This document shows positions 56,671-64,000 of a DNA stretch of 64,000 nucleotides, piece by piece. Position 1 is the first letter of the stretch. Every line of letters begins with the position of its first letter. The DNA comes from Macropodus opercularis. Lineage: Eukaryota; Chordata; Actinopteri; Anabantiformes; Osphronemidae. The position numbers and the translations under genes were made by a program. The notes under the pieces were generated by a model, which was given only the letters and a program-made list of their open reading frames with translations, was not told where the DNA came from and did no database searches. The stretch covers positions 11,346,001-11,410,000 of the forward strand of contig CM061099.1 of assembly GCA_030770545.1 (NCBI GenBank). The letters run 5' to 3'.

Positions 56671-57780
56671 CCCTGCGCGCTGCCCTATTAATATCACACT
56701 TCTGTGTGCTCTGACCATTATTGTCTTTCTGCCTACAGTGGTCTCAGAGGCACAGGACTCACCACAGTTAAATATTAAACCTTATATGCGTTTCAAGCAT
56801 TAACCCTTCGAGTCCACTATCAGTTCAACATGGCGTAACATAACACTACAGCACGTAGAGCGATACAGTAAACCTCTACTATTTTATACTTTTTATTCTC
56901 TTTAATTCTATTTATAGTTTATTTTAATTTTTTTATTATTTTAATTTTATATTATTGTTGTTGTTGTTACAGAGTGGAGTAATTCACTGAGAAACTTTTG
57001 GAGGAATTGTTTAAAATGCTTGGGCTAAAACTGCACTAAATCATACAGTCCTGTTTATATACAGCTATATTTAATGTTAAACTTTTTGAGTTCCACAGAA
57101 GAGCAGCTTGCTTGAAGACATAGCTGTCATTGCCTCTACTCCTGAAGACCTGGGATTATAGGTCAGAGGATTTTTCTATCCACAGATTCTGCACGGGCTC
57201 ATGGCTGCGTTGAAAGTGCCCTTACAGTGTTCCGCCGTCACACGCCTGACACATGACACAACTGTCACCTTGGTATGGGCTCCTGCAAAAGCTACATGGC
57301 ATCAGTCACGCAGCAGCACATGATGGGACCTGACAGTGCCAACCATTATGCTGTACAGGGAGACGTTCAGACGGCACAACCTGGAGATTTTTACATATAG
57401 ATGTAATACTGCTGCATTTAAGAAATGTGTTGTGTAGTTGTACATGCCACAAATAGGAAATTATGCATTCACTGACTATGAGAGTTATTTAACAACCTGT
57501 GAGACATTTTCTACTACTGTTTGCACAGACAACACTTATCCTGGTGACGTCAGTAATACATTTGAGGTATTTTACATTTACTAGTTTTTCTCCTGAAAGG
57601 GGGAAAAGCAGCGTAACAGTGCAGTACACACTCCCTACCAGTTGGTGGCGGTAATGCACCAGCCGCCATTAAACGTTAAGAAACAGACGACGCTTCACTT
57701 CCGGCTTTGTCGCCGTAACTTCCGTGTTGTTAGTCGAGTCCAACGGGCCCAGTTCAGTCTTGGTAGAGTTTTTAAAGCAG
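56671..57780. other. Head-to-head interval between the thioesterase and sys1
   Basis: No exon. Contains a TTG-repeat patch near 56955 and, towards sys1, GC-richer DNA with two ETS-type sites, CACTTCCGG (57696-57704) and ACTTCCG (57718-57724), plus the third copy of the promoter motif. Confidence 0.45.
57641..57660 (+). promoter_or_regulatory. Promoter-associated motif copy 3 (GGTGGCGGTAATGCACC), sys1 side
   Basis: Third occurrence of the motif, in sys1 sense, about 60 bases upstream of tandem ETS sites and 140 bases upstream of the probable first-exon donor (ATACT|GTGAGTAC, about 57792). The purine-rich tail here is degenerate (AAGAAACAGACGACG). Confidence 0.5.
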
Positions 57781-58865
57781 GGGGTAACTATACTGTGAGT
57801 ACGACACCTTGAAGCCTTGTCGTCTAGTAGCCGTGTTTGTGTCTCATGTCAGTTCGTTGCGTTAAAGCTGCTCGTCCGTAGCCAAACGGCATCGACCGGG
57901 CTAACACGTTGTAAGTCGGCGGTGTTCGTACGGGCTGAGTGATGCCTTTTCACGCTCACCTTTCTGGTTGTTGTGATGTAGCGTCGTAGCCTCGGCAGCA
58001 TCGTCGTAGATGGTGCTAGCTTAATGCTAGCGCGGGTAGCTGTGCGCTTTATCTGTCCGGTTCGTTATCAAACAACAAACTCTGCTAAAGGGACGTGTCC
58101 GTTAAGGAAGCTTCGTTTTTCTGGGCTTTCTGCAGAAACGGGCTCAGTACTTGGAGCGTTTCTGACGTTTTGCCACAGAGCCAGTCTAAACCATGGGCAG
58201 ATGTCATTTGTACAGATGCCAGGTCGATATAGCGACTTCTTCTCTCAAGACCCCTGTAAAATATTTTTCTTTAAACATCTCGGAGGAGTTAATTACGCTT
58301 CATGTAATCTTCATGTAACCTCCGCCTTATGAAGCCCTGTCATGTCATGAGTATGGTCGGTGTTCATTGGTTTTTGTCTTGCTTATTGATATGTGATAAT
58401 TATGTCATGGCTTTATTTTACACACATTTAAGTCTGTATGTCCCTTTAAAAATCCAGGATCAGTTTTGTTGTACAAACTCCATCCTTTTAACTCAATATG
58501 TAAATCAGAGGAAGCGAAGGAAGAAAGCAAGGTTGCACTGATTACATTCCTGAGGTGTTGACTGTTATTAGCATTAGTTAGGACGAAAGGTAATTTGTTT
58601 GTGCCGTTGTCACGTTTTCCAAACATTGAATAACCAAAGAAGAAAATAACGTAACATATGTTCAAGCCAAAATTTTAGACTGTTGCCATTTCTTGATGAC
58701 ATGAAATGTTTGTGATCCTACATTTATTGATATTTGTGGGTTTCCAAACCCAAGATGTGACCTGTATTGTGCTTTTTATTAATAGTCTTTTGCATTTCAG
58801 ATTCAAAAGCTCGCATGTAGGCCACACCGGATGGACCAGCGGTTAACATCCTTTGTATGTGGAAC

Positions 58866-59613
58866 ATGGGCAGTCACTTCCGAAGCTACATATGGGACCC
58901 AGTCCTCATTGTGTGCCAGATTGTGCTGATGCAGTGCATCTACTACAGCTTCCTGGGCCTCTGGTTGGCTGGAGTAGATAGTCTGGTGCAAAGTAGTCAA
59001 TCATTAGATCAGATATTCAGCTATGAAGTAAGCTATAATACATTTACGTTTCCAATTTCTGTGACATATATGTACCTACTTGAAACAGTATTCATAACTC
59101 TGTTCTGCTACAGGTCCTTGGTTTTGCAACTGTGCAGGGCAGGCTCTCAATGATGGCATTCACCCTGAACGCTCTGACCTGGTGAGTCATTCAGCCTTTT
59201 TTGTGCAGTCAAAGAGATTTGAGTGACACACCTTTCTAAAATGCTGTTGTTGAAGCTACTCAGAATTTATGACTTAGTAACAAGTATTAAGGTTTTTATG
59301 CATGTGCTGAAGTTAAGGAGTAAATTGTGTCCGCATGACCGGCAAAATAACCTCTGTTTTATTTTTCCCCAGTGCCCTCGGTCTATGGTTCTTCATCCGT
59401 CGAGGCAAACAATGCCTGGACTTCACAGTCACTGTGCACTTTTTCCATATGATTGGCTGCTGGATTTATAATGCTCATCTGCCAGCTGCTCTGTCTTGGT
59501 GGCTTGTCAATGTAGCCTGCATGGCATTGATGGCTGTATTAGGAGAGTACCTGTGTATGCGAACTGAGCTCAGAGCCATTCCTGTAAACAGTGGACCCAA
59601 GTCAAACCTCTGA
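58866..59613 (+). CDS. sys1: SYS1, Golgi-localised membrane trafficking protein
   Basis: Exons 58866-59027, 59114-59181 and 59373-59613 give 156 residues, the same length as human SYS1. Start MGSHFRSYIWDPVLIVCQIV; conserved blocks GRLSMMAFTLNALTCALGL, FIRRGKQCLDFTVTVHFFH and LMAVLGEYLCMRTEL; C-terminus PKSNL. Four hydrophobic membrane segments are evident. SYS1 is a Golgi multi-pass protein that recruits the GTPase ARFRP1/ARL3 and thereby ARL1 and GRIP golgins. A 5' untranslated exon is implied by the acceptor (CATTTCAG at about 58800) and a donor near 57792. Confidence 0.96.
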
Positions 59614-62238
59614 ATTTTTATGTGGCATTACACTGAAAATTTGTGGACAGTTATTACTTGAGAATGTCACTCAGTGAAGCTTGTCACTGACATCAGGCTG
59701 TCACAGACATTATTAGTCTTAGACTTTATTAGTGTATGAGTTGGAGTTTTACACATCTCTTCAAGTGATTCATCAGATGAATTTATCTATTTATTCATAG
59801 CTGTCATTAAAATGGTGAACAATGTTAACTCTGTAGCATATTGAGATTCACACACACATGTCTAAAAGCTGTGGATGGGATATTTTATTAGTAACAGTAA
59901 GGGTTTTGTTAAAACGGTACATTAGTAAGAATTTGTCGTTCTTTGATTTAAAGAATTTTATGATTAGGCCAAACGAAAATTTCACAACATCAGGTTTCAG
60001 CAACAACAACTAACATTTTTCTTCCTTGCATTTTGTTAATTTGGCTCATTAGAGATCATGTTATAGGACGTCTTACACAGTTTTTAATCATTTTATTGTT
60101 GCATGTCTAAAAGATGTTCAACCAATGTTGGGCACAGGACTCTCATATTATTGACAATAAGTATATTTTTACTCTTCAAGGCTTCAGCCTCATACTGCTT
60201 GTAATAGGCCTATCTTGTCAATCTTGTACAGCATTTGCACAGCTTGCTTGTGTATGTGTGTGTGTGTGTCTCCTCTTCATTTTATAACGCAGACATGGAG
60301 GCCACTTGGGGACAGTTTGTCAGCCACCAGCTGAGTATTGACAGCAGGTTGTGTCTGTGTTTCCAACATTTGCACTGTTTGTGTGGACATGACAAGAAAA
60401 GTCACGATATTCTGCAGCACCTATCTCTGATGTGGTAATAACTTTTAAATTTTTAGTTTAATTATTTTCTTATTTAGAGCATTACGGCTCTTAACACATG
60501 TATTAAGGTAGCTGTCAGGACTGGATCTGTGCAGCCTGTGACTTGTTTTCTGGTGCAGTATGTTTTGTTTAAGCAGCAACTTCTTGGAGTCTTCTCGTCA
60601 CTGTGGAACCTCACATCTTGATGTTTTGACACTTTGACTTTTGTACTGATTAAACAACCAAGCTATGATGTGATAGATTTGCTGGCGCCCTGCTTAAACT
60701 CTGTTATTTGTAGGCAGAACCTGGATAACTGTTTACTCATTTCCAATGTGTGTGCTAAGCTAACTGGCTGCTAGCATCATAATTACAGTACCCCAGCTTT
60801 TTTAGTTATGGTCACACTGCACTAGTGTCAAGTTACACTGTATGTCTTTATTTATCAGACAAGCTTTATAACGTACCGAAAAAAAAAAGTCACAAATGGA
60901 TCTATTGTCATTAAATTCTCTGATCTTTTTTCTAGTGCTGCCGCATCATCAAATGATTACTGAACTGAACTCTTTACCTAAACATGCAGTTGAAAACCTG
61001 CATTAAATTGCTATGAAGCATGTTTGAAAATGACACATGACCAATTCATAAGAAAAAGTAAAGATCTAAGGAGACTATAGACAGCTGGAAAATAATTGGG
61101 CAGTACGCTTCAAATGCCAAAGATCGGTTTTCTAATGAGGTTCACACAACAAGCATGTCATTAGTTCTCCTAAGGTTTCCCCCCCCTGGGCCATGAACCC
61201 TCATTTTCTCCCACCACCGCTGTCCCTGCTGTAAGTGTCCAGTTGGAAAGAAGCAGATGGGAGAGTGCTAACGAATAGAAGAATGTTGGTTGTGATACTC
61301 ATTACCAACACTTTGCTTCAGGGAGGTCTAAAAAAAGAAACTATAGTAAACACACAGCAGAGAAGGGCAACGTTAAAATGCTCCATAATTTCAACTTATG
61401 TTTGCAGATCTTTGTTATCTGCCATTTTGCCAAAAGTGATGCACACACGCGCTATGATTTAATGATGGTGCTTTATTATTACAACCACTTACCATATATT
61501 GCATTGTGCAGTCTTGTACATAGTGTGCTGTTGTTTCAGTTAATCAAAAACCACATGGAGACTGAACCTGCTTTTACATTCAGACCTTCCAGAACCTACC
61601 ATGTTCGGTCTGTGAAGAGTTTTCATGCTTTCTTTAACAGTGAGGGTTACAAGTCCACTTTTTTAGTGACCTTACATATTGCTCATGCTTTGAAGACATT
61701 TGGAATGTTTTATTCTCGCCACCAGACACACAATGGATGATGTAATTCTAGCACTGAAATATGAAATAAACAGAAACAACATGCTAATGCAATGTGTCAC
61801 CCACTCGGTGATACATTAAGGAGCAAGCTTAACTTCATGCACACATCAGTACCACTACTCACTTTGTCCACGGTAGAATTAACAAACTGTCAGTTTTTCT
61901 CTGAAGCACTGTCACAAAACGTTGTCATGCATTGGTGATAAAATAAATGATGTCAAATATCCAGTACCATAAACAAAGCCTGTTTGGACCACAAGCGTCG
62001 AAGGCGAATACACATGGAAACAACCTCTCAAAAACAAACAAAACAGTTATGCTATTGCTCTAAATATTTGTAATTATTGTAGAAAAACTAAAAACATTTT
62101 TTGCAAGAGAAGGTTAAAACAAAAGCATGTTCGTAATGATTAATGGACTAAAACAACTGTACATCATGGTTTGACTAAGTAATAATATATATATTGCTAC
62201 AAATTGTAGCACCCAAAATATCTGTCAATGAGCCACAA
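59614..62238 (+). other. sys1: sys1 3' UTR and intergenic DNA
   Basis: AT-rich, without coding exons. ATTAAA signals at 59806-59811 and 60649-60654 are candidate sys1 ends. Open frames at 61235-61740 show no family signature. Confidence 0.4.
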
Positions 62239-63567
62239 TTTATTTCTTTTTTATGCTGCTGTAAAACAACAAATAACTTTTGCCTTTAAGTTAAATTTTG
62301 TTATTGCTCATAATTTGACTTCATGAATGAATAATTATAGGTGTTTGAACTTTGTTTTTATATTACAATTTCAGTTTAGTTATACCTGCATTATCATGGA
62401 GATTCCTATGTTAAAGCATCTCTCCACCTGCACACTGTATGAACTATGAAGTGAAAATCTATATGTGAGCACATTCACACAGTTTTGTGAAGCAGTGATG
62501 ATCAGTAACATGTCAGATTCCCTTTTTGTCTGGTAATGTCTGAGAATTACACGCAAAGAAACCATAAGGCTGAGGCTCAGAGCAAGGATCTGATAAGCGA
62601 ACGTGATGCCAAATGTTTGTTTTTGGTGTCTATATAGCAGCTGTATAGCCACGCTGGGCCGAGATGTTGTGGGGGGTCAAAAGTTCAATTCAAGTGGCTT
62701 GATTGTCACATACACAAGCATTTACTACAATTCAACATTTCACCCTTTAGGTGCTGGTTTTGACGTAAATATTCAGCCTTACAGTCTTTCACTGATCATT
62801 TCAAACATTTTGCAAAGAAATTGTAAATTTGTTTCACCTGTAAAGCAATAAATATAGAATATAATACACTGGCCGTGTTTCTACACACTCACGTAAGATT
62901 TAAGAAGCCATTTTCATTGCTAACATAAACATTTGCTCCTAATGAAACAAACACGATAGTTTGAGAAACATTTGTTTGCTTTCTTGCGGAGAGTTGGGTT
63001 TGTTATGGTTGTAGGTAAAATATGAAGCAGTTAGCAACCACTTAGCTTAGCATAGGACTGGAAACTACCATGTTCAAAGCTTGATAAAGCTAACGGCATA
63101 TTCATAATGATATTTATCCGATCTGTGCAAAGAATCCTACAAAATTCAACCTTTTTATGGGGGGTATGTGTCAAACTATACGACACAGGAGTCGTGTTGA
63201 GTTGAGCTTATTGGCAGCTTGATTTAGTGACTTTAACTTTTAACTTTGTTCTCAGTGGACGTCCAAAATGTTCAAAAAGTACACGAAACATCGGGTGATT
63301 CTGGCCACATTGTATCTGAAATTCCTAGAATATGGCTTGTTTACTTTAGCCTGCCTGGACTACTTTTCCACCGTTTCTAGACATAATGCAGGATCGGCCT
63401 GAAGTATCTGAGAGTGTTTCAATGTATTAATCAGAGCAAATATTGGTTGGCTTGCCACAGTCATCCGTGGCTCTGTGTCAAAATAATCCCCACTTGAAGG
63501 TCAGTCTCTTCTAAATCCTTGGCTTTAAGTTTGCATTCAGGAGGACCTACTCACGTCCACGCTCGCC
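62239..63567 (-). other. Possible neuritin-like 3' UTR
   Basis: Downstream (minus strand) of the neuritin-like stop. A minus-strand AATAAA is present at 62239-62244. It contains a short teleost-type dispersed repeat fragment at 62684-62712. Confidence 0.3.
62684..62712 (+). repeat. Fragment resembling a common teleost dispersed repeat
   Basis: The segment containing TCAATTCAAGTGGCTTGATT then GTCACATA resembles a sequence I recall as frequent in fish genomes (TTCAAGTGGCTTTATTGTCA type). The element family could not be named from memory and no ends are visible. Confidence 0.35.
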
Positions 63568-63770
63568 CTACCCCAGCTGCACTGGGGACCAGTTGGGCCC
63601 AGTCAAGATCAGCAGCAGTGAGAGGGTGAGGACAACGAGAGGCGAACTCGTGTTGGGAGAAGAGCTGGGGCTGCACAGGTCGAACAGACTTCCCTGGAAG
63701 CGCATCTTCCTGGAGTCCTGCCTCAGAGTCTCCCAGATGGTGCTGACTTCCTCCTGACAGTCAGACAGCG
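63568..63770 (-). CDS. Neuritin-like GPI-anchored protein, last coding exon, partial
   Basis: A minus-strand exon follows acceptor GCCCTCACAG (phase: one base supplied by the preceding exon) and reads ALSDCQEEVSTIWETLRQ and on through QGSLFDLC. It then has a Ser/Pro spacer and a hydrophobic tail (LVVLTLSLLLILTG), ending at TAG (63570-63568). This corresponds to the C-terminal third of neuritin (human ALTDCQEGAKDMWDKL, QGSLFELC), with the two cysteines of that part and a GPI-attachment signal. Neuritin is an activity-induced, GPI-linked neurite-growth and synapse protein. Closer to NRN1 than to NRN1L in this piece. Earlier exons lie beyond 64000. Confidence 0.85.
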
Positions 63771-64000
63771 CTGTGAGGGCACATGTGTGGAAAGCTTCCC
63801 AGTGACTGTGGCAAACAATGGATCATCAGATCAGCGTTGCATCTGCCATTTCACTCAGAATCCATCCTTGCTACAGCACGCAGTTATGCTGCCATGGATT
63901 AATTCGGTTGCCAATAATCTATCGCTCACATGGCTACGGTGGCCTCAAGTAAGTCAAACTGAGCTTTAATTACCATGGCAACTGCATCACAGAATGTAAC
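63771..64000 (-). other. Intron of the neuritin-like gene
   Basis: Sequence upstream of the last neuritin-like exon up to the window edge; no further exon is visible. The open frame on the plus strand here has no support. Confidence 0.5.

Noticed and set aside
1..64000. Prokaryotic-style systems (CRISPR arrays, operons, phage genes)
   Set aside because: The window is clearly vertebrate nuclear DNA; no regularly spaced direct-repeat array or polycistronic gene cluster was seen.

Overview
The window looks like a gene-dense stretch of a ray-finned fish (teleost, probably percomorph) nuclear chromosome. The support is intron-split vertebrate genes with short GT-AG introns, AT-rich intergenic DNA, TG microsatellites, a vertebrate-type tRNA-Arg and protein matches to vertebrate orthologues. 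I cannot name the species. Gene models were built by hand from splice signals and remembered family sequences. In every complete model the exon lengths sum to a whole number of codons.

Layout, left to right. (1) 194-645, minus: 5' exons of an Ig V-domain leukocyte-type receptor that runs off the left edge. (2) 2521-6345, minus: stx16 (Golgi/TGN SNARE), including a 12-nt microexon. (3) 7973-16640, plus, head-to-head with stx16: dgka (diacylglycerol kinase alpha), with a piggyBac-type element in one intron. (4) 18.4-23.9 kb, plus: nr4a1 (Nur77) with a recognisable immediate-early promoter. (5) 23.9-30.7 kb: non-coding DNA with microsatellites. (6) 30700-31512, plus: a short TANK-like adaptor that keeps the TBK1-binding coiled coil, the TRAF-binding motif and the C-terminal zinc finger. 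(7) 36591-38920, minus: nab2, with a possible long 3' UTR. (8) 41759-44794, plus: dnajc14. (9) 48065-50215, minus: inpp1. (10) 51410-51482: tRNA-Arg(ACG). (11) 52853-53465, plus: an S100B-like gene, tail-to-tail with (12) 53540-56670, minus: a mitochondrial-type acyl-CoA thioesterase of the ACOT/BAAT family. (13) 58866-59613, plus: sys1. (14) 63568-63770, minus: the last coding exon of a neuritin-like GPI-anchored protein that enters from the right edge.

These genes do not form one pathway. Several resemble the human 12q13 neighbourhood (DGKA, NR4A1, NAB2, DNAJC14). Two others, the TANK-like gene and inpp1, have human relatives on 2q, which also carries NR4A2 and NAB1. This suggests a teleost segment that kept whole-genome-duplication paralogues lost from human 12q13. 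The observations I find most worth checking are the minimal TANK-like protein, a motif repeated three times in promoter regions in gene-sense orientation (stx16, dnajc14, sys1), the S100 protein with a shortened first calcium loop, a GC-AG intron in the thioesterase, the 12-nt stx16 microexon, and a piggyBac-like element with perfect ends in dgka.
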